64,000 nucleotides of DNA from Clarireedia homoeocarpa (taxonomy: Eukaryota > Ascomycota > Leotiomycetes > Helotiales > Rutstroemiaceae). Within the stretch, counting starts at the first letter, position 1, and every line of letters starts with the position of its first letter. Shown here in pieces: positions 22,772-33,619 of this stretch. The DNA is taken from contig LNKV01000033.1 of NCBI GenBank assembly GCA_001465935.1, positions 248,001 through 312,000 of the forward strand. The letters are read 5' to 3'. Both the position numbers and the translations under genes were made by a program. Below the pieces are notes generated by a model. The model ran no database searches and was not told the origin of the DNA. It worked only from the letters and a program-made list of their open reading frames with translations.

Positions 22772-23899
22772 AGGAGGATGGGTGGGTAGGTGGATGGATT
22801 TGGTGGTTTTAATGGGCTTTTTGTTATTGGAATAAAATCCAGTTAATTAAATACATGGGGATATCGGGGTTTATAGATTGATTGAATAACAAGGAGCCCT
22901 TCTACTACATCAGCATAGTATGCAACTGCTACTGCATCTAAGGAATCTTACATCACATTCACTCTAATCCACCATGATCCGTTCCGTTCCGTTCCGTGCT
23001 ACATAAAACCATACTCACTCAGACCAGGCCATGCCAGGCTATCCCGAAGCTAGAATCGCGGAGTATATAAAACAAACTGCCTACCTATATCCCCGCTGAC
23101 CTTTTTCTTCTTCTTTGCTTTCCTTGCACTATTTCACTAACGACAACAATCAGAAGCTGTCGCCGTTTCGGAGAACAAACAAACAGTCTTTGCGAAGTGA
23201 GCGAGTGTATCGGCTTTTCACATTCTACTTGCTTGCTTCCATTAACTTAGAAATCTAGCTACTGCTGCTGATTGTCAGGTGCTTGCTTGCTATCTATAAG
23301 GTGTTGTGTTGTGTTGTGGGGTGAGTGAGTGAGTGATGGATGAATGATCTCGCACACTCACTTCTTTCTCCTTTCCACGATGAAGCAGGGCCGCTCGCTG
23401 TATGGGTATCTGGAACTTTCGTGCTGCTGCACATACAGCAAATTCGGGTCATCTGCTTTTGCTGCCGCTGTACTGTACTCGACAATTCGCAGAAGGAAGT
23501 GGCAGGACGAAACTCACGTTTCAGTCTGCCCGTTTCTTGTTCTTCTGTACTGTACGATGCGATGAGTTAGTATACGCACAGCAGTAGATTGCAAAAGATA
23601 TAGAGAAAGAGTCATATGCCTGTTGAACTATGCGTGAACAGTGATTAATTCGAAAGAGCTCAATTAAGAGGAATATGTTGTTCGTGAACATTGCATTTCC
23701 TCACTCTATATCAATTCTCTTAACCGCCATTCTACACAAAAGCTCTCCTCTCATTCCCTACAGTCTATCGTGAGGTGCAGTCGTGGGCTAGATATTCACT
23801 TGTTTCTTGATATAGATACAAATTACAAATTAATTCTCGCGAATTTTTCCACCTCCTTCAACCATCAGCATTACTTTGCAACTGCATAGCAGCGCAGCC
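22772..23899. other. Intergenic region and leader of the Zn2Cys6 gene
   Basis: No gene is supported. Simple repeats include CCGTT units at 22979-22998, GTGTT units at 23301-23318 and GAGTG units at 23322-23336. The stretch from 23700 to 23899 is AT-rich with pyrimidine blocks and is likely the 5' leader. Confidence 0.5.
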
Positions 23900-24784
23900 A
23901 TGGCGCGTAAGAAGACGACGCCAATTGACGTTCGCCAGTATAAGTCAATTACAAGCCTCCCAGCAGCTTTCTTTCGCGGAATCGTTGAAACAGTTGATGT
24001 CGACCGCGACCGCGATCACGTTGTGCGAGCGAAACATGAACCACCACTCCTCACCTTTGACTCAAACGAAACGATTCGACAGATTCAAGCTGTGCCGGCC
24101 CATGAGGAGTACAAAGACTGCTTCGAGTTCAAATGCAACTGGATCTCGCAGTCAATAGCGTTGGGCGCGCAAGGTGTTAGTCCTAAGGATACAACAGGTC
24201 TCTATGCTTTGCGCCAGCAGCCTCCCAAATTAACACCCAGGCAGAGGACCGGAATCACTAAAAGACACGGGACACGCATGAGAAAATACAATCAGACCAG
24301 TACGCCATTAAAGGCTAGCAGCCAACGTAAAGAGACGGAAATCAGACCGAAGCAGATAGAACTCCCACCGTTAGACCAACTTATCCTCGAACTCGCAAAG
24401 CCAATGGCAAGCGCAACGAGTGCAGGTCGCACGAATGTTTTGGAATATTGGCAGGAGTGTCGCAAAGAGGCTGCGCATGGTGAACTGGAGAATGTCGACG
24501 GACAGCGCTGCGAAGAGACCGACAGTGAGGGAAGTTCTCAACAAACTTCCGAGTCTGACGTTGCGCAGTACGGTCCTCCCGCTCGTCAACCACGCCCAAA
24601 AGTAGCGGTCCCAGCTTTTACACAATCAAACGGCATTGCACACCGAAACTGCAGAAGCTGTTATGTCCGTCATTACAAGTGTGACAGGACATTGCCAGCG
24701 TGTTCTCTGTGCGCTACCAGTAATCTGGCCTGCGTCTACCTCGATGTAAGTCCATCGAGCAAATCTAGCAGCAACGGCGACTAA
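23900..24784 (+). CDS. Protein with a C-terminal Zn2Cys6 DNA-binding domain
   Basis: This single exon encodes 294 residues. The Zn2Cys6 cluster is at residues 251-278, with spacing C-x2-C-x6-C-x6-C-x2-C-x6-C (CRSCYVRHYKCDRTLPACSL and so on). The chain ends only 16 residues later. Residues 1-245 are hydrophilic and mostly unordered, with a basic stretch (KRHGTRMRKYN). No fungal_trans domain is present, and most fungal Zn2Cys6 factors carry the finger near the N-terminus. It may be a small transcription regulator, or a gene that lost its 3' part. The ATG at 23900 is the first ATG of the frame. Confidence 0.75.
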   Translation: MARKKTTPIDVRQYKSITSLPAAFFRGIVETVDVDRDRDHVVRAKHEPPLLTFDSNETIRQIQAVPAHEEYKDCFEFKCNWISQSIALGAQGVSPKDTTGLYALRQQPPKLTPRQRTGITKRHGTRMRKYNQTSTPLKASSQRKETEIRPKQIELPPLDQLILELAKPMASATSAGRTNVLEYWQECRKEAAHGELENVDGQRCEETDSEGSSQQTSESDVAQYGPPARQPRPKVAVPAFTQSNGIAHRNCRSCYVRHYKCDRTLPACSLCATSNLACVYLDVSPSSKSSSNGD

Positions 24785-25567
24785 CATATCCCACGAGGAG
24801 CCGGCAAGAAAATCTCCTAAAAAATAACGAACGCGACGAATTGGGGTGTTGCCAAATGTTATCGGCCGGTGATCGATGAAGAAGCTGCGGCAGTTCATAT
24901 GTCGATCAGGAAATGGTTATCTACATGTGAAAGAAGTTAAGATTCCGAGTAGTATTGAAGACGGGCTTCCTGAACTCGAAGCAGACGCAACGAGCGGGCC
25001 TCATCATGGGTGCATGGAGGGAGGAGACTGTTGCTGGAATAGTTACATCAAAATGAAATTATCATGAACATATACATATATGGAAGTCGTAGTCGTTGAG
25101 GTTATGAGTGATCGGTTGTGTGAGAGGTGAGACCTTTGATATGGAAGAAACATCATGAAGTCCGTCGAACGAGTTTTAACAATAACTGAATATGGTAGGG
25201 CGAAAGGAGCGGTTCATTAACTTGCTAATACCTACAGTAGCTGTGGCTAGATGAAGTGAGTTCGACGTGAAAACAAAGAGTAGTTCAGCACGTGCAAAAG
25301 CTTGTACGGATAGCAGCTGGACAGATGACGCTAAAAGGTCCCCGTAGAACAAGGGACAATCTGTATCCCAATCGTCTTGAATGGAGCTCGACGTATAAAA
25401 AACATACGTCTTGAAGATTCGCTACCAAACTAGTCTCTAGACTCGCGGAAATTTATGTTTTGATTGCCTGATAGATATGGATCAAACCTTGCATCGGTAG
25501 TATATTCGATCATCTATAAAATAGACCTCTACTTCGCCAGGCGCAACACATCCCAAATGTTCTCAGA
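24785..25567. other. Intergenic region upstream of Trs120
   Basis: I see no gene. There is a CACGTG at 25289-25294 and a TATAAAAAA run near 25395. This is probably the promoter of the next gene. Confidence 0.45.
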
Positions 25568-28500
25568 ATGCTCGATCAGCTTTCGCCCGTTGCTCCTGCG
25601 AGAGTACGAGTGGTGCTGTTACCAATTGGTCAGATCAAGCGTGCGAGATTCTTGAGTTTTGTGGAAAGACTCCAGCCGCACAATGTCGTGGTGCTTGGGG
25701 ACATCAGTCCCGACTCACGGCCGAATAGAAGTAAGATCAGCCGTTGTCTCTGTCGGCTTGCCTGCACTTGATATGCTAACCTATGATAGATATGTTCTTT
25801 CCTTTAGCGTTTCCTTTAGGGATGATTATTTACGACCTCATGACCCATTATCCCCCTCCTTCGCACACCGCATTATCCCCTTTCGAGCTCTACAGGGAAC
25901 CACTAGTTATCATAGCTCTGGCAGATGGCGCGGAGCTTCAGCATACATCTGACAAAGACACGAATGGAGGAACAGCGAACGGCAGTGGAATATCTAGGCT
26001 AGACCAACACGTGCGGGAGCTATATCAAGACCTAGAGGATTTGAGGGACAGGTACACAAAGGCCCTTGTCCACCAAGTCCTGGTCTTCGACTACAGCCAT
26101 GAGGGCTCTGCAGCCCCTCTACCAGAAGGCTTGATCCCTATTCCTACCCCAGCTCAATGTGGAATCACGACCATGAAGACTATGATGTGTGACATATCGG
26201 CCTTGCTTTTGGCCGAAATGACCACATCCGCAAGGGCATTGCAGGCACTTAGCACAATCGAATCGCCTAGCCTAACCCTTGCGAGCAATCAATATAACGG
26301 AAATAACTGGGCTATAGGATCACCAGATGCGGGGCCTACCAGGCGAGGTTCTCAGATGTCTCAGGTTTCTCTGCCGCGGGATGATTCTGGGTCTGCATCG
26401 CCAGTTAACGCTGTTGACCGTACCAATTATCGTATGTCAATGCCTGCCCAGCTGCGTTCTGCCGGGTCAGAATCTGGAAATTCCTCCCCTATGGGCCGTT
26501 CTGGAAGCCCTGCGACTGCAGCTCGCACAGAATCGGCTACAACTTTCGACGATATAGTAGGACCGGATAATACCATGAATATAAAAAACCTCCCGGCTCG
26601 GCTAGGAACCCCAAAAAGAGACAGCAGTAGAGATCGTTTGTCAATGATAGGTTTTGGTTCTGGAAGCATCAGTGAGCGCTCAAGAAATAAGGGCAAGAGT
26701 CGAGTGGGTATTGTCATTGGATCAATGTATATGATTGCTGGTAGATGGAATGACGCCCTGCGAGAATCGGTGGAGAATGCCGCTATTGCTAAGGCTAATC
26801 TTGATCATCTCTGGCATGCGAAAGCGCTTGATAACATTCTTGTGAGCATACTCATGCTCGCTTGGGCAGGATTTGATTTTCAAATCCCGGCAATATGTTA
26901 CGTGTCTGCCGAAAAGGCACCACCAGCATCAACTGCAGGCGATACGAAAAATCCTACTAATCGACTTGTTTCTTTACAAAATCTTGCAGCATTGTTACCA
27001 GAGTTATTGGACAGAATATTGAATCTCTACACTAGAGCTGCCAATAACGCCGGGGAAGCCATGCCTCAGTATCCATTCTCTGAGACAGTTATCCGATATG
27101 CAAAATTGTCTTCTGCAATTCATACTGGAGGGGGACACCTGAGCGATGAAGTTTTGCAGCTCATCGTCCTCGGTACTCCTTTTAAGAAGGCGCCCTACCT
27201 TGCAACCCCACGATTAAACATTCAGCCAACCCGTGGAGAAATCCTAAAAACCATCCTGAGAGCTTTTCCAGTGTATTCATCAACCGATAATCTAGCTGTT
27301 GTGGATCGCATAATGGTCTTGAGCGGCATCGCTTCCGTTCTTGGCTTTTTAGGTTACAACAGGAAGAAGGCGATGGTTATACGAGAGTTAGTTTCCGTGT
27401 TAGTGCCAGCTCTCGTCCAAGCTAGGCTCAGAGGTGCTGCTGAGATGGGCGTTCACCCAGCTGCTGGTCTAGCCCTGAGCGCCAATGGAAATTCTAATGG
27501 CTCGGGAGCTCTAGAGTTGGGTGAGGGTGATGTTGAAAATGGGGTTGATGCGTTTCTAAGTTTGTTGGGTCAGACATATGGTGTTGTCGCCTCTCAGCCA
27601 CCCCCTAAGACCGCGGACAGCGATGGTGACACGAATGAAGCTATCATTGCCAGAATACTTCATGATGCTTCAGTGCGTGCTTTTGGAAGTCAAGAGCTGA
27701 AGATGGACGTCTTGAGATCATGCATCAATCTCTCTGAAGCTCTACCAGACTTTCAAGGCGTTCTTAGATTTTCTGCAGATCTGTTAAGGACTGCTGGGAG
27801 TGGTATAGCTCCTGGTGCGCGTAGTGAGGATGCCTCGCCAAGCATGCTTCGGGAGGAACAGGTCAGGTTGATGAGTAATATTACTCGCACACTTGGCGCT
27901 GCGAGAAACCTGGGGGTCCATGATCTATGGGCGGAATACTGGGATGAATTCTTGGTTCGAGGGGTCGAGCTTGAAGCTCTACCCTCTTCAACAGCTCCTA
28001 TCCCGCGCACACGTGGTGAGCTTCCCGACGGAGAAACGATCACTACATCCCGAGAAACAAATCCTTTTATCTACAACCCGTTTCTGCGACCTGCAAATGC
28101 TTCTATCATCGACTATATGATGGTAGCAGGCGAAAGTGCGGTATTCAAGGTGACTTTACAAAACCCATACGAATTCGATGTTGAGATAGAAAGCATCAAG
28201 CTTGAATCAGAAGGCGCTGGTTTTGAATCTTCGATACAAACGACGGTTGTTGGCCCGTACCGCACGCAGACCCTGACTATCAATGGAACTCCGCAAGAGC
28301 CAGGATCGCTGAAGATTACGGGCTGCATAGTCAGAGTAAAAGGCTGCAGAGAACGTCGATTTCCCATATTCTCGGACCCATGGTCGCCACAAGGAGATAT
28401 CAAGATCAAGACTATTGGAGTTGCTAAGATTTTTGGTCCTAAGCCTCGCCCGACAAGTGTCGGCTCCACCTCATCAAATCATTCAACTCCATGGGGTGTA

Positions 28501-30018
28501 ACACCTCCATTACCAACCTCGTTAGGCCTAAACGTAATCGATAGACAACCTATAGTGGCGATAAAGTCGACAACTCTCTCACAATCGGCATTGATGGTGC
28601 TGGAAGGAGAACGGCAGAAATTTTCGATCACTCTAGAGAATAGATCTACTGATACGCCTGTGGACTTACTCATGTTTTCGTTTAAGGATTCAACTCAGGC
28701 ACCGTTACAAACTGCAATGAGCAATCGTGAAGCATCGCCAGCCGAATTGTACGAATATGAGCTTATTTTAGCACGGAAACCAGCATTACGCTACGTGCCC
28801 AGACCAGGCGATCGGCCTTACATTGCTCCTGGTGGTACCGCAACAGTCGATATAGAAGTTCTTGGTAAACCTGGTCTTACAAGTGCTACTGTACAGATCG
28901 ATTATGCTCATCTTGGTGTGCCACAATCAGAAGTGGAGGATGGATTCCATACTCGTCAAGTTAGCTTACCGCTTACTATCACTGTGAATGCAAGCATCGA
29001 ACTAATCAGGATGGATGTGCTACCATTCACTGGGCTATTGCCGGTGTCGTTGTGGGACAAGATTGATGGGACGGTGATGTCTAAAGATTTCACCCCTCAG
29101 GATCATTGTCTTCTGATCCTTGATCTTCGAAATGCTTGGCCAAGTAGCATACATGTCTCGATTGACATCGAGAAAGGAGGCAAGATAGAAGAGGAAGTCT
29201 TCCCAGGAAATACATCTCGAGTCATGTTTCCAATTCCCCGCATATATCTGGAGAACCCAACGGCCTCAATTCCAGCTATTGATCCATCTCGCCAGCGACA
29301 GTTTGTAGTGAGCTCAAGTCGCATATCGGCAGACTCAGAACGCGCTACACGAGAAGCTTTTTGGTTCCGTGAAGAGATTCTCAAGATTCTGCAAGGTACC
29401 TGGGAAACACGATCCGGTGTTCGTCGAAAAGGAGACATTGAGCTTCGTGGACTCCGATTAAGTCAACGTGTGATTGATGCAATAAGGATTGACGACATTT
29501 CCGTGGACTTTATTGTGAACGGTACATCCGGCCCAAAGCACCATATCCACACCGACAGCTTTTCAGAGGTCAAGGTGAAGATCAATAATCGATCACCACA
29601 GCCAATTCATCCGCTTCTCCGTCTCCAACCTTCCATTCGCAATCACTCCCTTGCACAGAGTCTCGACTTGTCAAAGAAGTTTGTCTGGAATGGTGTGCTT
29701 CAGCAAACACTACCCCAAATTCCACCACATGACTCTATTGAAATAACCATCGGGATGACGCCTCTCTGTCGAGGTGAATTCGAGTTAAGCGCTTCGGTCG
29801 AAGAAACCACATTGAGCAAGCTACCAAAAGAAGAGGCTGAAAAGGAAATCGAATTAGGTACAAGGACAAGAGCGAATACAAATAATTTGATGGATACGGT
29901 GCTGGCTGCGAAAGAGAGGAGGATTTGGCATTCGAGGGAACCTTGTTTGCTGGTGGTGGAAGATGAAAGTAGCGAGGAAAGCGAAGATGAGGATGAAGAG
30001 GGTGGAGAGGATAAGTAA
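25568..30018 (+). CDS. TRS120: TRAPPII complex subunit Trs120 (TRAPPC9-like)
   Basis: Two exons (25568-25730 and 25790-30018) give 1463 residues. Trs120 is a large subunit of TRAPPII, the exchange factor for Ypt31/Rab11-type GTPases at the late Golgi. The conserved N-terminus is present (PVAPARVRVVLLPIGQIKRA, FLSFVERLQ, then LGDISPDSRPNRN across the intron, and FPLAFPLGMIIYDL). A low-complexity Ser-rich insert at about 230-340 is followed by the helical solenoid (VGIVIGSMYMIAGRWNDALR). The C-terminal half has beta-rich, Ig-like segments typical of the family (AESAVFKVTLQNPYEFDVEI). The C-terminus is acidic. The length fits filamentous fungal orthologues. The 59-base intron has GTAAGA and a GCTAAC branch site. 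The start at 25568 is supported by the conserved N-terminal sequence. Confidence 0.93.
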
Positions 30019-30715
30019 TGAATGACTTTCGGATGTAGATTTACTTGACCGTGAATATGAATCGGGAGCAGAGGGATGAATTGATGAGACGATGGGGTTT
30101 TGAATACACAATGCCATGGGGATAGAGTGGGTTAAGAAGGATTGCTAGAAGAGTCGTGAGTGCTGAGTGATGAAAAGACGAAAATGGGAAAAGGCTAGAT
30201 GAGATGAGATACCATAAATGAAGTGCGTAATGCTGTCATGGGTTCTAACCTTGCACTGTGCTGTTGTCTATGCTCCCTGGCAGATGATGATGTAAGGAAA
30301 CCCTAGGACCCCCCTTACTCACTCAGCCCTGATACACCCAGTCCCGATATAACTAATCTTCAGAATGATGATGGCTATTGGATGCAATGTGTAGAAGTTC
30401 AAGTGTCTCACTCAGCACATCACGTCACGTCACACAACATCACAGCAAATATGGACTCCCACTCCTAACTCTACATGCAATTGAAAAAAAGAAAAAAAAA
30501 AAAAAAAAGAAAAAAAAAAAAAAAACACGCGAATTACAACTGCGAATCCAATTTCTTACAGAAAATGCAATCATTTCGACTATGTACAGTTCTGTATGTA
30601 CTACTTTCTCCTTCCATCCATATTTACATTGATTCCTATGTCATGCTATCATGTCCTCAATACCTTCCACCCATATTTACATTGATTCCCAATGCTGTGC
30701 CATGCTATGATACCC
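30019..30715. other. Convergent 3' region with poly-A tract and a short duplication
   Basis: Trs120 and the GH5 gene end toward each other. An almost pure A tract (with a few G) spans about 30484-30525. A segment containing CCATATTTACATTGATTCC occurs twice, near 30617 and 30670, as an imperfect tandem duplication of about 52 bases. Confidence 0.7.
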
Positions 30716-32395
30716 TTAATACTTTCCATTGCCTTTCACAGTCGCCGCTCCCGACTTTTGCAGTGTCTTTGGCAATAATGGCTGGATCGTAGCTTTCCAC
30801 ACTGTATCGTAGAATCTGGAATTCGCGTCAAATGTTAGTATATGGATACTCTGAGAATCATTTTCTTATCCCATTCTGCAAATGAACAATCCTAGATCAA
30901 GAGGACCCCCCTGGCCCCCTCCTCTTTGCTAAGAAGAAAGAATAATCTCAAACTCACCCTGGGCTCCCATCCACGGCCGTACTGCCCGGTTCCAATGACC
31001 CCCACTGCTGCGAATCCGCACAGCACGGCGAATAACTGCCCCAGAACGGGCCGGCTGCCCATGCGGTCCACCCGATATACTCGTCGTTCTGCGCCATGTA
31101 GTTGATGATGCCCTGGAGGTACGGCACGCATTCGGTGCTGTTGGAGGCGCCGAATTCGGTGATCATTGCTTTGAGCTTGTTGGTTTTCAGCCAGCTGGTT
31201 AGTGGAGCGAGAAGGTCGGGTGCCGGGGAGGAGCACACCGAGTGGCTCCCGGAGAAGTCGCTGTCGAGGTATTCGTGGATGTCGATTGCTGGGAGAGGGA
31301 GGGGGGGTTAGTCTTTGTGCAGGGAAGGGGATAGGTAGGGGGAATGGAGAGGTGGGTGGGGAAAATGAAAGGTGCGATGGATGTACCTGTGTTCTTGATG
31401 GGGTCAACGAGTTTTTGGAGGAGCGCGCTGGAGGGATCGCTTCCTTCGGTCCAGGAATGACCACCGGTCCAAGAGTTACCTGGTGCGAGTATCCTAAGAA
31501 GATGTTAGGTCAATCATCTGATTTGGTGAGATTACCACAAATCAATTTTACTTACATATTCTTTGCTCCAGTCTTCCGGATCGCATTAATAGCAGCCTGG
31601 TTATTCGCCAGCACAAGACTTGTCGGCATATCATGCGGCTACAATGCCAACCCAATCATTAGCCTCTCTCTCTCTCTCTCTTTTCTGCCCTTTCATAATT
31701 GCTACAACTCACCTCATTCATCAGCGCAAAAATAACCTTGGTGTTGCTCTTAAATCTCTTAGCAAGCTCACCCCAGAAAGCAGCAAACTGCGCAGTGGTT
31801 GCAGCGGTGGGATCACTCGTGTTGCCGATCACGGAGCCGGAAAATGGTTGTGCGGAGGGATCATTATAGCGCATGTAGTTGTGGGGGTCGAGGATGGCGT
31901 AGGAGGATTTGTTGACGGTGATGTAGTTGATGGCGTCGGCGTAGTAGGAGAAGTGCTAGGTGAAGGTTAGAGTGGGTGATGTAGGTTAGGAATGGGCAAG
32001 GGGAGGAATATGGGAGAAGAACTATAGGTGGTAACATACGGTTTCGTTGAACTTGGATCCAAGGCCTGTGGCGACAGGGCACATTCGCTCCAGGAGGAAT
32101 GCTACTCGGAAGAGATTCACCTAATTGGATTTGATTACCTCCTGTTTCAAGAACACAGTATATGCAAATCAGATTTGGCGATACCCAAACGTACCTTATT
32201 CTGGTCCACATAGATGTCAATAGCAGGCTCGCTAATGAAGGAGTAATCGACACCGAATCTCCCCGGGAGCCCAGTGCCCACAGTCCCGTAGACACCAAAC
32301 TCTCCACCACTTTCTGCCACTCCCGCATAGTAGATCGTCGCCTTCACCGAAGTGGCGAGTAGTCCCGCAGCGGTGATGAGACCTTTGAAAAGCAT
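30716..32395 (-). CDS. Secreted GH5 endo-beta-1,4-glucanase (cellulase)
   Basis: The enzyme cleaves internal beta-1,4 bonds of cellulose outside the cell. Seven exons (32395-32195, 32120-32040, 31955-31713, 31638-31556, 31493-31387, 31288-30958, 30815-30716) give 381 residues. A signal peptide (MLFKGLITAAGLLATSVKA) is followed by AGVAESGGEFG. Family motifs in order are NLFRVAF, DPHNYMRY, LMNEPHDM with the acid/base Glu175 at an exon border, LAPGNSWTGGHSW, IDIHEYLDSD, and MITEFGAS with the nucleophile Glu283. All expected catalytic residues are present. There is no CBM1 module or linker. The motif set fits the Trichoderma EGII (Cel5A)-like GH5_5 group. A TATATATA lies about 95 bases upstream. 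Confidence 0.93.
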
Positions 32396-32488
32396 GATTT
32401 CGAGCTCGTTGAGTTGCGATTGATTTCAACGAAGAGGGGTGGGAATAAGATCTCTTCGACTGCTAAGCTCACATAAGCTTCCCCACTG

Positions 32489-32496
32489 TATATATA
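32489..32496 (-). promoter_or_regulatory. Putative TATA box of the GH5 gene
   Basis: TATATATA lies about 95 bases upstream of the GH5 start codon, a usual distance for a strongly regulated, secreted fungal enzyme gene. It is inferred from sequence and distance only. Confidence 0.45.
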
Positions 32497-33619
32497 CTTC
32501 TTTCCTATTTCCCTACAACCTCAAAACGGATCCACTCCCACCTATCCGACATCCACCTCTCCATTAACCACCCAACCCACCCCATTCTCGCCACCCAAGG
32601 ATTGTCGGAACCTCCGTACACCCGAGTATATCAGGACCCCTAACTTCAGATCGGATCCTCATCTCCAAGCCATCAGGGACCATGTCCTCGAACCAATCGC
32701 CATTACTCCCGTGCAGAAAACCCATCACATTTAGCATGGGGCGAAAATAATCAAGGGGTAATCGGGGGCTCGGCCCGTAAACCTTAATTAGACTGCGGGG
32801 ACCCCGCCGGGAGATGTTATTCCGAGGTTGCTCTTTTGATATTGATATATTGATATTTAGTGGAGATGATTTATATGGAATTTTTTTTTCCGCCGGTCGT
32901 TGAAGATCATGCGTGAGTATGGCCGAGGCACAATCAGGGGTGATGTGCATGGCGGGGTGATGGAGTAGATCTGGGCAAGAATGTTGTCGTGCGGCTTTAG
33001 GCCACGGAGTATTAGGTCACTTAGCCCTTCTTTGTTAAATGGACTAGTTTCTTTTATCGTGTCTTTGAGTTCAAAGATTGTCTGTCGGAACCAAATCAGT
33101 ATGGATCGTCAAGTCTTGTTTGCATCCGAAACTTCATGATGAATGCCACTTTTCAAACCTTTCCCGACATAGTCTCATTATCCTTACGCGCTCAAAAAGG
33201 CATATACCAATGATCTAGAGCATATGATGTTTCCAGTATTAGACATTCCATCTGAAGTGAATGATGTCGTTGATAAGAACATACGTGATGGAGGATATGA
33301 ACAAGGTTTTGTGGGGTAGACTAGGGATCTATTCAGGCTATATTCGTGGTTCACTAGTACTTGGTAGAAGACGACCTAAGATGTTGACAGAAAAAGTATG
33401 AAATTGATTTTTAACTAACATTGATCCTAAAAAAATACATCCATCAACAGTAAAAAAATCAATAGATATAGACCAATAGATATAAAAGCAATCCTAATAA
33501 AATACAGCATATCCTCATTATCTCCTTCTCAAATAGCAGCAACCGAAACAACGAAAGAACAGAAATCTTAACAACCTATTAAGGTCATACCAACAATCAC
33601 AGCAGGACCAACCATGGAC
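32497..33619. other. Intergenic region
   Basis: There is no gene I can support. The left half is probably the upstream control region of the GH5 gene (C-rich and G-rich blocks near 32570-32600 and 32800-32815). The right half is AT-rich (33400-33510) and probably the 3' flank of the NLR-like gene. Confidence 0.45.
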
